Below are positions 6,420 through 14,871 of a DNA stretch of 64,000 bases, piece after piece. The DNA is from Dendrosporobacter quercicolus (GTDB taxonomy: Bacteria > Bacillota > Negativicutes > DSM-1736 > Dendrosporobacteraceae), in NCBI RefSeq assembly GCF_900104455.1, contig NZ_FNHB01000009.1, positions 1-64,000 of the forward strand, in the 5' to 3' direction. The notes beneath the pieces were generated by a model, which saw only the letters and a list, made by a program, of their open reading frames with translations, did no database searches and was not told the DNA's origin. The position numbers and the translations under genes are program-made. Numbering within the stretch: the stretch's first letter is position 1; every line of letters begins with the position of its first letter.

Positions 6420-7186
6420 TTCACTAAAAAAGTCAAGGGGAAAATAGAATAGGAATAGTTATGTTAGAATGTCCCGCTGCGGTCTTTTCATGGTATAACA
6501 CCGGTCAAGGCTGCGCTTGCTCCGTTCTCGCCGCGCCCCTATGGGTGACACGGTGTACCGCGCCGGAATGATTGCGTAATAGGAAGTTTACTCCCGCGCT
6601 CTTTTTGAGTGACGGCGGCGGGGAACCGCTGACGATGAGCGGGAGGTGCATAGGGTATGTGGGACGAGTTGGTGAGGCGATGGTGGCAGTCTCAGACACG
6701 ACAGAATGTTTTCTGTCCGAAGACACTTGCCGAGTTGCCCGGATTGCATTTACTAACTAAGCGTCCGGTGGGCGGCTCCCCAAACGGAGCATAAGACGTA
6801 AAGTTCACCAGCACCCAGTCGTTACTGTACTATAACAACCGCACAACAACGCAGCGGAAACGGCGTTTTCTAAACGGTCAATGAAGTGGTGTTTCATGGT
6901 CGATTGGGGGAGCCGGAAACGATGTATTGAGCCCATAAGGCGATTTTTTCCTGGCCGCTGGATATCCTGTGGGTGTAGACATTGCGAAGCTGGGGAGTGC
7001 TGTGGCCAGTCTGGAGCGTTTACTCTGCAATGAAAAATGATTGCTTGGCATTAGTGGACCGGGAAGTCCAGTTTTACCTGAATTATCGTCTATTCTGGCA
7101 GTGACGGCAATCTATCCATTGCTTTTTTTCTTTAAATACACAACTTAGTACACTGGGAACCCAGAAGACTTTACCGGGCACAGCCG
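6420..7186. other. Mostly decayed intergenic sequence
   Basis: No intact gene is seen. A 45-codon frame from ATG 6657 (MWDELVRRWWQSQTRQNVF...) has GGGAGG twelve bases upstream, but I do not recognise it. A stretch near 6800-6860 reads like a short transposase tail (LLYYNNRTTTQR), without enough length to name it. The region adjoins an IS remnant and other pseudogenes. Confidence 0.4.
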
Positions 7187-7324
7187 CTAAGTTTTCTGAA
7201 ATCCTACACGGAAGAACTGAACCATAGCAGTTAGTTGCTTATATTCATTAAGGAAAGAGTTGTCCTTGTAGATATTTTGAACAATCTCTAATTTTAATTC
7301 CGTACTGTACATCTTTTTAAGCAT
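7187..7324 (-). pseudogene. IS3-family transposase OrfA remnant
   Basis: From ATG 7324 the minus strand reads MLKKMYSTELKLEIVQNIYK, the typical opening of IS3-family OrfA helix-turn-helix proteins. The frame degenerates and stops at 7187 after 45 codons, with the rest of the element missing. A hairpin lies just upstream of the start (7326-7370), a place where IS3 elements often carry a transcription block. Confidence 0.65.
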
Positions 7325-7325
7325 A

Positions 7326-7370
7326 GAAAAACCCCTTTTATCAGACAGGTTTTTGTCTAATAAAAGGGGT
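7326..7370 (-). terminator. Hairpin in front of the transposase remnant
   Basis: The stem ACCCCTTTTA / TAAAAGGGGT (7331-7340, 7361-7370) with inner AGACA / TGTCT is followed on the minus strand by TTTTTC. It would stop transcription entering the transposase frame from outside. Confidence 0.65.
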
Positions 7371-7388
7371 TCATTTCAAAAGCGGCGT

Positions 7389-7505
7389 TAGTCTTAATAA
7401 CGCACGAATTGGCCTAACATTTTCCGGTTAGACAGCCTGTGGGGGCTGGCGTGCTACCAACATGTCAGTCTTTTTTTATTATACCCATCGGCACAAGATA
7501 TGCAA
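7389..7505 (-). repeat. Orphan antitoxin half of a fifth Hol-Tox module
   Basis: The sequence matches the 3' half of the modules at 480-1850, including the CCGGTTAGACAGCCTGTG block and an antisense promoter with TATAAT (7483-7478) and TTGCAT (7505-7500; spacer 16). No toxin peptide remains. The IS3 remnant lies where the toxin half would have been. Confidence 0.7.
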
Positions 7506-7529
7506 GCGTTCGGAACAAAGGCATCCTGA

Positions 7530-7862
7530 TTATTTTGTGCTATATCGGTCTTTTTGATTAAAAAAAGTTATATCGGCATAACCGGCAAATATTTTACCGG
7601 AATGATTAATACCTTTCCCAATAGAGTAACTATCTCCTTTGGTATAAGTGTTTTTCACACCATCGATAATTAACTCTATCTTACCTTCGAGTACTACTCC
7701 CCATTGACTTTCATGAGAATGTTCAGGAATGTCTATATCTTCATCAAATTGCATGAAAATAATTTGATGCTTTTCCCCTTGAGAAATGTATGCTTGATAA
7801 TTTGCAAAGGGTAAATCTGCTTTAGGAAGGTTGGTAATCAGTTCAGGAAATAAATTAGCCAT
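7530..7862 (-). CDS. Single-domain cupin protein
   Basis: A 110-residue small beta-barrel. The cupin metal motif is seen as IPEHSHESQWGVVLEGKIEL (two His and a Glu-rich strand), and the second motif as GKGINHSGKIFAGYADITF. The upstream ribosome binding site GGAGGATAAAA fixes ATG 7862. Such proteins bind a metal and a small ligand; the substrate cannot be told. It is intact amid pseudogenes and lower in GC than the flanks, and it separates an orphan antitoxin half from the second 200-bp repeat, so it may be a later insertion. Confidence 0.75.
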   Translation of the reverse strand: MANLFPELITNLPKADLPFANYQAYISQGEKHQIIFMQFDEDIDIPEHSHESQWGVVLEGKIELIIDGVKNTYTKGDSYSIGKGINHSGKIFAGYADITFFNQKDRYSTK

Positions 7863-7970
7863 TTTTATCCTCCTTTATCACTGGCAGCGTTTGTTAAATC
7901 ATACGCAAACGTGCCGTCCATCGAGCCGCCTATTCGGCTAAGGCAAGGAACCTTGGTATTTGTGTCCGGG

Positions 7971-8173
7971 GAAAAATCCCTGCCGGCAGGGCGGGTGCTG
8001 ATTGTGTGCGACTTGACGCAGCAAACGATGGAGCCTATTCCTCTAGTCTTTACTGTCAATGGGGAGGCAGGCGTCTTACATACGATGGGAACGCCTTTCT
8101 GTATGTCAGTTACGATGGCTGCTGGGTTCGGGAATTGAGCACACGACGAATCCAAGCGCATGTGTAGGGATAA
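7971..8173. repeat. About 200-bp dispersed repeat, copy B
   Basis: Second copy of the element at 1857-2062, in the same orientation. In this copy the plus strand has a longer open frame (with VLIVCDLTQQTMEPIPLVF and NGEAGVLHTMGTPFC) that copy A breaks with indels. The distal pairing TGTGTGC / GCACACG is kept. The right arm of the terminator is missing, the sequence changing after AGGGATAAAG. Confidence 0.65.
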
Positions 8174-8240
8174 AGTTGACTTTTCAAATCGCCTTGGTGG
8201 TGTAGTTTTTCCCACTTGCTATTGGCTGTAATTGAACTAT

Positions 8241-8552
8241 TTAACGCTTATACGCCACAAAGCCGTAATGATAAGGCGGCAAATCAATTACTTCTTCTTT
8301 TTCCAGCTGGAAACCTGCCTGTAATGCCCAGTTTATCATTTCTTCCGGTTTCGGGCGGATGTCCATGCCAGGTCCCCGCGGCGTCTTGGGATCATAGGTC
8401 CAATGGATAAGGCCTGCCCGGCCACCAGCTCTCAGAATGCGATATGCTTCAGTCAGTATTTGATTTGGGTCAATATGATGCAAAAATGTTGAATAGCATG
8501 ACATAGTCAATTGCATTGGCTGCTACCCCTGTCCCATCGGCAATAAAGTCCT
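8241..8552 (-). pseudogene. SAM-dependent methyltransferase fragment
   Basis: The C-terminal third of a class I methyltransferase: LHHIDPNQILTEAYRILRAG followed by GRAGLIHW. The preceding part (DFIADGTGVAANAIDYVMLF) is in a different frame, joined by a one-base frameshift near 8490. Nothing of the SAM-binding N-terminus remains upstream. The last 91 residues form an open frame from ATG 8516, but it starts inside the domain. Confidence 0.7.
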
Positions 8553-8827
8553 GCTTAACAGTAGATTATGTGAACGAGGGAGGCCGTAAGAGCACACGGC
8601 TGGCGGAACCGGAAGAACTAACATTTAATGCTGGGATCTGACAGACTTCTGCCGCCAGCGTCAGGAACATAGAACTTTTCCGGATTTCAAAACTGAAAAA
8701 ATTGGAAGTGGCTGCGGAAACATTCGAGAGAAAAACATTGCCAGGACCGGCGGAAGCTGAAGAAACGAACGCTGCGCAACAGCCGTTAATTGGTGCGGAA
8801 CCTTCGCTGCAAAGTTCAAGTGCTAAG

Positions 8828-9014
8828 CCGGCTTTATGATTATTTTGATGACATCGGTGGTATTTAAGATGCCGTTATACCCAATCGCTTCTTAATTTTA
8901 GCCGGAATTGTTGCCATTATGGCGTTTATGCCTGATTTACGCTTTTCCTTGTATATTGCTCCCGCGTGGCTGTTGTGCCTGTATATCGGTTACAAACTAA
9001 AAGCATCCAGCTAA
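8828..9014 (+). pseudogene. Amino-acid permease C-terminal remnant
   Basis: Frame one reads GFMIILMTSVVFKMPLYPIA, then stops. After a frameshift the next frame reads NRFLILAGIVAIMAFMPDLR and SLYIAPAWLLCLYIGYKL. This is the last two membrane helices of an AAP/APC-type amino acid permease (family pattern FKMPxYP...). Upstream, 8570-8827, is open but unrecognised decayed sequence. Confidence 0.6.
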
Positions 9015-9153
9015 TCGCAATCCGCGGCAAAAGCGAGGATGTCGCTCTGTCCGCGGGCGGCTGCCCGGCGCTGCTAAAGCGTCAGGCCGGCAAATCGGCA
9101 AAAGGGAATCCTCGACAGTGAATAAATACGGCTGATCAGTTTACACTATTCCT

Positions 9154-9564
9154 ATGAGACGCGTGATTATATACGGATTGATAGGCTGGTGTCTGGAAAT
9201 TGTCTGGACGGGATTAGGATCGTTGCTGAGCGGAGATATCCGGCTGACGGCGCAGACGTATTTGTGGATGTTTCCTATCTATGGGCTGGCGGCGGTATTG
9301 TTTGAGCCGTTGCATGATGCAATCAGGCTTTGGCCGCTAGGGGCCCGCGGGGGCGTTTGGATGCTGCTCTGCTTTACTGTAGAGTATCTCAGCGGCTGGA
9401 TGCTGCGCAGCGCAATTGGCGCCGCCCCCTGGGATTATTCCGCTGCTGTCTTTCATATTCATGGCTTGATTCGTCTGGATTATGCGCCGGCCTGGTTTGG
9501 TGCGGGCCTGTTGTTCGAACGGCTGCATGATTGGCTGGACAGCAACCGGATATACCGGTCATGA
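9154..9564 (+). CDS. Putative ABC transporter permease-like membrane protein (CmpB family)
   Basis: A 136-residue hydrophobic protein with four or so membrane segments. Its motifs are typical of the PF06541 'putative ABC-transporter type IV' family: IYGLIGWCLEIVWTGLGSLL, TYLWMFPIYGL, FEPLHD, PWDYS and IRLDYAPAWF. Length is normal, and it starts at ATG 9154 with no strong ribosome binding site. The family's function is not known; no ABC ATPase lies beside it. It looks intact although it lies between a permease remnant and a broken regulator gene. Confidence 0.75.
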   Translation: MRRVIIYGLIGWCLEIVWTGLGSLLSGDIRLTAQTYLWMFPIYGLAAVLFEPLHDAIRLWPLGARGGVWMLLCFTVEYLSGWMLRSAIGAAPWDYSAAVFHIHGLIRLDYAPAWFGAGLLFERLHDWLDSNRIYRS

Positions 9565-9800
9565 AAAAACGCGCAAAGAAAAACTTTCCTCTATGTATTA
9601 TGAAAGTAAAATTGTGGAGATTCTGGCCCTCATCGGCGCAATATCCATGATGAGTACTCTTGGAAAAGGCGCCCGGAATCGATCAACTGGCGGTCATTGG
9701 TGGAATGAGCGTTCCCAAACGGTATCGCTGCTTTAAAGAACAATACAAGATAACCATTCGGACTATGTGCGCCGCCAGCCTGGCTGTTTACAGAGCCGAC
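9565..9800 (+). pseudogene. AraC-family regulator fragment
   Basis: Two frames together give pieces of an AraC-type regulator: SSMYYESKIVEILALIG (linker helix) and, one frameshift later, LEKAPGIDQLAVIGGMSVPK followed by RCFKEQYKITIRT (first helix-turn-helix). The N-terminal sensor domain and second helix-turn-helix are missing. Confidence 0.65.
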
Positions 9801-9820
9801 GGTCTTTTTGTTCTTTGCAA

Positions 9821-9852
9821 AAGGCCTGGACGAACTGCTCGTCCAGGCCTTA
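9821..9852. terminator. Bidirectional terminator
   Basis: The stem AAGGCCTGGACGA / CTCGTCCAGGCCTT has a short loop and is followed on the minus strand by TTTTGC. It ends the beta-helix gene transcript. Confidence 0.75.
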
Positions 9853-9871
9853 AGACAAAGGGTATGCTCGC

Positions 9872-11461
9872 TTAGTTCATTGGCGTCAGTTTACCGCCGT
9901 CCTGCAGAATATAGGTTTGGCCGGCCAGCCAGTCGTTGCTGCTGTCCTTGGCGTCATAGTAGATGGTAAAGCCATTGTCCCTAATATTCGACAGGGTTTG
10001 ATCTTCATTGCTCAGACTGGTGATGTACGAAGTACCGGTCACCTGCCAGTTGCTGCTGCTGTCCAGGCTTAACGCCGCTTTCCGGGCGGTATTGTCCTGA
10101 TTGACGGCCCCGTTCAGCGTAGTATGATTGTTCAGCAGTACCTTTACTGTACTGCTGTTGTCGCAGATAATATTTCCTTTCAGAATCTGCCTGTTTCCGC
10201 TGAGCTCAACACCTGCTCCGTTTTGCCCCGCTGTACCCCAGTTGCCTGCCCCTGCTTCCAGCAATATTCCTGATTGACTGGTTAAATCGGCTCCGGTCAG
10301 GCTGATTGTTGCTTCAGTATTGGTAATATAGAATAACGGGCCGCTGTGCGCTGTCAGTGAACCGCCTTCCATTGTGAAGTGGGCAAGGCCCACCTCGGCG
10401 TCACCTGAGAAGCTCTGGTACATCATGACTCCGCGCTTTTTTGCTCCCGACAGCGTGGTGTTTTGCAGGGTAATCGAGTTTTTTCCCTCTACCACCGCCG
10501 CTTCCGAGCCGGTTGCGGTAAGCGCAGCACCGGTTACGGTAATGTCTCCGGTCGAATAGATGCCGGGAGAGTCAATGCCGGTTGTGCGCATTGTCCCGCC
10601 GGTCACTGTGACTGTGCCATTGCCGCGGTCGGTGGCGATCGCCGCACTGTGGGTTCCGGCAGTGCTGATTTCAACATGATCAGCAGTTACCGTGCCTTTT
10701 AAGGTAGCATCCAGTCCGCGGGAGGAGTCGGCTGTTGTTTCAATTTTAACCTTGTCCACATGGATGACGGAGCCAAAGCCGGTGGCAAAGACGGCATTGG
10801 CTCCGTTGCCGCTGGTACGAATGGTGCTGTCGGCGATCTTTATTGTACTGAAGGACTCAGCCAGCACCGCGGCGTTCAGTCCGTAAAAGTTGCTGTCATC
10901 ATCCGAGGAAGAGGAACCGCTGGTAGTTATTGCCGATTTGCTTAAGGTCAGGCTGCCCCCGTTTGATACCTTAACCGCCGATTGGTTGTCTTTGGCCGCT
11001 ATGATGGTCTGACCGGTCTTTACCGCAGTTTTGCCGTTCTGGGTATAAACAGCGCTTGCCGTTGTTATACTGCCGCCGTTAGCAGGCGGCCCCTGGAAGC
11101 CACTTTGCTCAAGCGCCTTTTTGATTTTTGAGGCTTGCTCCTTGGTAATCACATGGTCGCTGACCAACAGGGACAATACCTTCTTTACCGGCGAAGCGGC
11201 TTCTGGTTTATTGAAATACTCCAATACCCTGACTGCCTGGTCCCGGGAAATGACATTATCGATGACTAAGATTCCCAGCGCCGCCTTTAGGCGCTCCTGC
11301 GGCTGGACCGGCTTACCCTGCGGCGGAGCTGACTGACCCTGGGGCGGAAGATTGCCGAGTCCCGGCGGTCCAAAGCCGCCCTGCGCCGAAGCGCCTGTTG
11401 AACCGCCAAGTGCAACCAGACAAATCAAAATGACTTTCAAAAGCTTGCTTATCGCAACCAT
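9872..11461 (-). CDS. Secreted beta-helix-type surface protein
   Basis: 529 residues. The N-terminus is a Sec signal peptide (basic start, LLKVILICLVALGG core, cleavage near ASAQGG). A Gly/Pro/Gln-rich linker follows, then two helical repeats (about 55-125) with similar wording: ALGILVIDNVISRDQAVRVL and VLSLLVSDHVITKEQASKIK. From about 130 on it is a long Thr/Ser/Gly-rich array of short beta strands (such as GSLTLSKSAITTSG and GTVTVTGGTMRTTG), the pattern of right-handed beta-helix passengers. No autotransporter barrel or anchor is visible, so it may be released or held by another protein. The ribosome binding site AGGAGGATGG overlaps the start region. Monocistronic. Confidence 0.75.
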   Translation of the reverse strand: MVAISKLLKVILICLVALGGSTGASAQGGFGPPGLGNLPPQGQSAPPQGKPVQPQERLKAALGILVIDNVISRDQAVRVLEYFNKPEAASPVKKVLSLLVSDHVITKEQASKIKKALEQSGFQGPPANGGSITTASAVYTQNGKTAVKTGQTIIAAKDNQSAVKVSNGGSLTLSKSAITTSGSSSSDDDSNFYGLNAAVLAESFSTIKIADSTIRTSGNGANAVFATGFGSVIHVDKVKIETTADSSRGLDATLKGTVTADHVEISTAGTHSAAIATDRGNGTVTVTGGTMRTTGIDSPGIYSTGDITVTGAALTATGSEAAVVEGKNSITLQNTTLSGAKKRGVMMYQSFSGDAEVGLAHFTMEGGSLTAHSGPLFYITNTEATISLTGADLTSQSGILLEAGAGNWGTAGQNGAGVELSGNRQILKGNIICDNSSTVKVLLNNHTTLNGAVNQDNTARKAALSLDSSSNWQVTGTSYITSLSNEDQTLSNIRDNGFTIYYDAKDSSNDWLAGQTYILQDGGKLTPMN

Positions 11462-11590
11462 CCTCCTTTTTCCTGCGATTCATTGCGGTTTCATTATATA
11501 CTTTGATCTTTGGAAAAATGTTGGAATGGAGAATAAGCGATAGCAGCAGACGGTTTCAGGGGGAGGAGAACAGTATGAAAGAACTTCTTG

Positions 11591-12493
11591 TCATACCTGT
11601 ATATCTTGCGGATAAAGAAATTCGTCAATGGCTTTTGGCAGATACTTTTTTTTCAAGTACCCCAAACAAAAAGTTTGTTGAATTCGGGTGTTTTTAATTT
11701 TGAAATAGGCAATTTTATCTTTTTTAGGATCATTACGTGTAATAATATCCATTATAAATGTTACGCCATATCCTTCAGCAACTAACGCATGCGCAGTATC
11801 CAGGTTAGAAACTTCAAGAGAAATTTTGGGAGAAAAGCCGGCGGCTTTACAGGCTGTAAGAATTGTTTCACGCAGCTTCCTTCCTTGTGGCAAAAGGATA
11901 AAATCTTCATTTTTTAACTCTGTTAAATCGATTTCGGGATAATTGCTTCCGGTTTGCGAATGTTTTTTGGCCAGGGGATGGCTTAGCGGCATGGCAATCA
12001 GCACGTTCATAGTAAAAATAGGTTTATATTCAATGCTGGGATTATCAAGGGGGATGATAATGGCGAAATCCACCATGTTTTTAAGCAGCATTGTTTCCAG
12101 TTGATTTAAACCGGCCACTTTAAGAATAATTGATATACCGGGATACTTTTTGTAAAAACGGGGTAAAACCAATGGCAGATAAGACCGTTCGGCAAGGTGG
12201 GTCACGCCGATGGTAAAAGAACCATGCTTAAAGTTGGCAACATCCTGAATTTGCTGCTGCAGCTCTCTGTCCAACTGAAATATTTTATTAGCTGTGTTTA
12301 CAAATAGCTCACCGGCAAGAGTCGGCTTTAAAGGAATAGTGGAACGATCAAATAAGGGAATGCCAAGACGCTCCTCAAGTTTGGCCAAAGAATGGCTCAG
12401 TGTTGACTGAGACACAAACAGTTTATTGGCGGCGTTGGTTATGCTTCGTTCTTCCGCTATGGTTACCACATAGTGCAATTCTTTGCTGTTCAT
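11591..12493 (-). CDS. LysR-family transcriptional regulator
   Basis: 300 residues. The N-terminal winged helix-turn-helix is typical (FVSQSTLSHSLAKLEERLG, residues about 28-46), followed by the two-subdomain effector-binding region. It is divergent from the catabolic operon starting at 12724, and a perfect palindrome lies between the two. It is therefore the likely activator of that operon, sensing a cyclic amide, carbamoyl amino acid or purine-like ligand. It starts at ATG 12493 behind GGGGGGAGAAT. Confidence 0.88.
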   Translation of the reverse strand: MNSKELHYVVTIAEERSITNAANKLFVSQSTLSHSLAKLEERLGIPLFDRSTIPLKPTLAGELFVNTANKIFQLDRELQQQIQDVANFKHGSFTIGVTHLAERSYLPLVLPRFYKKYPGISIILKVAGLNQLETMLLKNMVDFAIIIPLDNPSIEYKPIFTMNVLIAMPLSHPLAKKHSQTGSNYPEIDLTELKNEDFILLPQGRKLRETILTACKAAGFSPKISLEVSNLDTAHALVAEGYGVTFIMDIITRNDPKKDKIAYFKIKNTRIQQTFCLGYLKKKYLPKAIDEFLYPQDIQV

Positions 12494-12530
12494 ATTCTCC
12501 CCCCATAAAAATTAAGCTCCTAAAATCAAG

Positions 12531-12554
12531 TTATGATATGAATTAATATCATAA
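12531..12554. promoter_or_regulatory. LysR-type operator palindrome
   Basis: A perfect inverted repeat TTATGATAT-GAATTA-ATATCATAA, containing T-N11-A spacings typical of LysR recognition sites. It ends 20 bases before the -35 box of the divergent operon, a good place for activation, and also covers the region before lysR, allowing autoregulation. Confidence 0.75.
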
Positions 12555-12574
12555 TATATATGACATTATAACAT

Positions 12575-12603
12575 TTGACACCATAACTAGAAAGGAATAT
12601 ACT
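12575..12603 (+). promoter_or_regulatory. Promoter of the ureide-type catabolic operon
   Basis: Consensus-like TTGACA (12575-12580), 17-base spacer, TATACT (12598-12603). Transcription should start near 12610, leaving a leader of about 115 bases. Confidence 0.75.
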
Positions 12604-12630
12604 AAAACACAACAGAATAGCTTACAAAGC

Positions 12631-12674
12631 AAAGGCGCTTTTAAAGAGAATCTAACTTTAAAGCGCCTTTTTGC
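12631..12674 (+). terminator. Leader terminator (possible attenuator)
   Basis: The stem AAAGGCGCTTT / AAAGCGCCTTT with extra AAAG / CTTT pairing is followed by TTTTTG. It lies between the promoter and the first gene of the operon, so it must be read through for expression. An alternative is that it ends a short leader RNA. No antiterminator partner is obvious. Confidence 0.65.
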
Positions 12675-12723
12675 CGTGTTTGAATGATACTGTTGTTTTA
12701 CTTGAAGCGAAGGAGGCACAGCT

Positions 12724-14112
12724 TTGACTATTGCAGATTTAGTAATAGAAAATGTAAATCTTTATAGCGAAGGCGGAATAATTCATTCCGGTGTAGCCGT
12801 AAAAGATGGAAAAATTGTGGTAATTGCTGCAGATAGGTATCTTCCCCCGGCAAGGAATGTAATTGATGGGAAGGGACAGCATCTTTTGCCTGGCGGTATT
12901 GATCCCCATGTTCATTTTCGTGATCCTGGGAAAACGGAACGGGAGACATTCCAAACAGGAACTATGGCAGCGGCTGCAGGTGGGGTAACAACAATATGTG
13001 AACACCCGATCTCTATGCCGCCGCCATACTCGCCGGAGTTGCTGAAGCGCAGAATTGCGGTCGCCAGCCAACAGTCAGTGGTCGATTTCGCCTTTTTTGG
13101 CGCCGCCGGCGCTGATAAACTGGAGGAAATTCCCCGGATTTCCCGGGAAGAAATGATTGCCTTTAAAACCTTTTTTCACAAGCCTCCCGAGGGACGGGAG
13201 GAAGAGTTTGCCGGTCTGACAATGGCCAATGATGCCAAAATATATGAAGGATTTTGTGCAATTGCCAAAACCGGTAAAATACTGGCGATCCATGCGGAAA
13301 ACGATGATATTATTGCTGAGCAAATCAAAAAACTGCGAAAAGCCGGAAAAGTGACCGGAATTCATCATGCCGAATCCCGGCCACCAATTTCCGAAGTTGA
13401 AGCGGTGGCTAAGGTCCTGTGTATTGCAGCAGAAACGGGTACACGTGTGCAGCTTTGCCACATCTCTACGGGGGCTGCCGCCGAACTTGTTAAAAAGGCC
13501 AAGCAACGGGGGCAGGAAGTATATCTGGAAACCTGTCCGCACTATTTATTGGCAAATGAAAGCGCGCTAGAGAAACTGGGCCCGTTTGCAAAATGTAATC
13601 CGCCGTTACGGAAACAAGAAATTGTTGACGATTTATGGAGATATGTTCAAGACGGCACAGTTGATCTGATTGGCAGTGACCACGGTCCGTTTTTGCCAAG
13701 TGAAAAGGAAATTGGCTATCAAGATATTTTTACGGCTCCGGCTGGTTTCCCCGGAATAGATCTTAGACTGCCTTTACTGTTAAACGCCATGAAGTCAGGA
13801 AAAATAACCTTAAAAAGAATCATTGAACTAATTTGCACTAATCCGGCGAAAACTTATGGGTTATATCCGCAGAAAGGCGCAATCCGGATCGGGGCAGACG
13901 CCGATTTTGTTATGGTTGATTTAGAACGGGCCTTTGTTGTCGACAGACAGAAAGGGTATTCTCGCTCGGCCGATACGGCAAGATTATATGACGGTCTGTT
14001 GCTTTACGGTTTACCGACAATGACGATCGTGCGTGGCCGAGTTGTTATGCGAAATGGCATCGTTGCTGCTGAAGACGCAGGCTGGGGTCAATTGGTTACC
14101 GTGAGCAAATAA
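12724..14112 (+). CDS. Cyclic amidohydrolase (allantoinase/dihydroorotase/hydantoinase family)
   Basis: 462 residues, cytoplasmic, opening a cyclic amide ring. Metal ligands are visible in order: GGIDPHVHFRDPG (HxH), AFKTFFH with the Lys expected to be carboxylated, IHAEND, LCHIST, and GSDHGPF with the catalytic Asp. The wording is closest to allantoinases and dihydroorotase-like enzymes. The start codon is TTG 12724 with AAGGAGG nine bases before it; no ATG fits. First gene of the operon, followed by an AroM-family gene and an M20 carbamoylase. That suggests hydrolysis of a hydantoin or ureide to a carbamoyl product. The exact substrate is not known. Confidence 0.85.
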   Translation: MTIADLVIENVNLYSEGGIIHSGVAVKDGKIVVIAADRYLPPARNVIDGKGQHLLPGGIDPHVHFRDPGKTERETFQTGTMAAAAGGVTTICEHPISMPPPYSPELLKRRIAVASQQSVVDFAFFGAAGADKLEEIPRISREEMIAFKTFFHKPPEGREEEFAGLTMANDAKIYEGFCAIAKTGKILAIHAENDDIIAEQIKKLRKAGKVTGIHHAESRPPISEVEAVAKVLCIAAETGTRVQLCHISTGAAAELVKKAKQRGQEVYLETCPHYLLANESALEKLGPFAKCNPPLRKQEIVDDLWRYVQDGTVDLIGSDHGPFLPSEKEIGYQDIFTAPAGFPGIDLRLPLLLNAMKSGKITLKRIIELICTNPAKTYGLYPQKGAIRIGADADFVMVDLERAFVVDRQKGYSRSADTARLYDGLLLYGLPTMTIVRGRVVMRNGIVAAEDAGWGQLVTVSK

Positions 14113-14150
14113 AAAAATCCGTTGATTATTCAAATGTGGAAGGGCATCAA

Positions 14151-14831
14151 ATGGAAGAAAAAATAGTCGCACTGATTTCTATCGGACAGTCTCCCCGGCG
14201 GGATCTTACCGGTGATTTTGAGAATACCTGCGGAACTGATTTCCGGTTTCTTGATATAGGCGCCTTGGATAATTTGTCAATGGCCCAAATTGCCGGATTG
14301 GCTCCTAAGGCCGGTGAAGCCGGGTTAATCACCAAACTGCGCAATGGCCGGGTCAGTTATGTGGCGCATGCTAAAATTCAGCACTATATTGAACAGGCTT
14401 TGAATAAGGCTGTGGAAAACGGTGCAAAACAGGCTGTGGTTGCCTGTACCGGAGAATTTTCCTGTCAGCACCCGCAACTGTCCGTAATTATTCCCAATCA
14501 GGTTCTGGCAAGTGAGGTCGCCGGCATTTTGAAGCAAGGTGATAAATTGGCCGTCCTTGTGCCAATGCCGGGACAAGTGGGCGAAGCAACTCTGCGCTGG
14601 GAAAAGCGTGGTTTTTCAGTTAGCAAAACCATTGTGGCAAATCCTTTTGTTAATCAGCAGGTATTACTGGACGCTATCTGCCGGGATCCCATTATCCAGT
14701 CGACACAAGCACTGATTGCGGATTGTTTTGGTTTTACTATTGCTTTTTTTAATCAAGCTGTACAAGTTTATGATAAACCGATTTTTTTATCCCGCAAGTT
14801 AATAGGCAACCGGCTGCTTTCAGGAGATTAG
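14151..14831 (+). CDS. AroM-family protein
   Basis: 226 residues from ATG 14151 (GGAAGGG seven bases upstream; an in-frame GTG at 14136 lies before that site and is less likely). The opening ALISIGQSPRRDLTGDF and later VVACTGEFSCQHP match the AroM family, whose function is unproven. The alternating alpha/beta pattern and a Cys in each half (VACTGEF; ADCFGF) recall the Asp/Glu and hydantoin racemase fold. Lying between a ring-opening amidohydrolase and a carbamoylase, it sits where hydantoin operons carry a racemase. That role is my inference. Confidence 0.75.
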   Translation: MEEKIVALISIGQSPRRDLTGDFENTCGTDFRFLDIGALDNLSMAQIAGLAPKAGEAGLITKLRNGRVSYVAHAKIQHYIEQALNKAVENGAKQAVVACTGEFSCQHPQLSVIIPNQVLASEVAGILKQGDKLAVLVPMPGQVGEATLRWEKRGFSVSKTIVANPFVNQQVLLDAICRDPIIQSTQALIADCFGFTIAFFNQAVQVYDKPIFLSRKLIGNRLLSGD

Positions 14832-14871
14832 CATTTGATGAAAGTGGCGGAAGGATGAAATCAGAAATTAG

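Noticed and set aside
6657-6794. 45-codon frame MWDELVRRWW... as a gene
   Set aside because: It has a moderate upstream GGGAGG but no recognisable domain, and lies in a decayed region. Support is too weak for a gene call.
11575-11697. Plus-strand 40-codon frame (MKELLVIPVYLADKEIRQW...) with a strong GGGGGAGGAG site
   Set aside because: It lies almost fully antisense to the conserved C-terminus of the LysR regulator and has no recognisable fold. The site is probably a coincidence.
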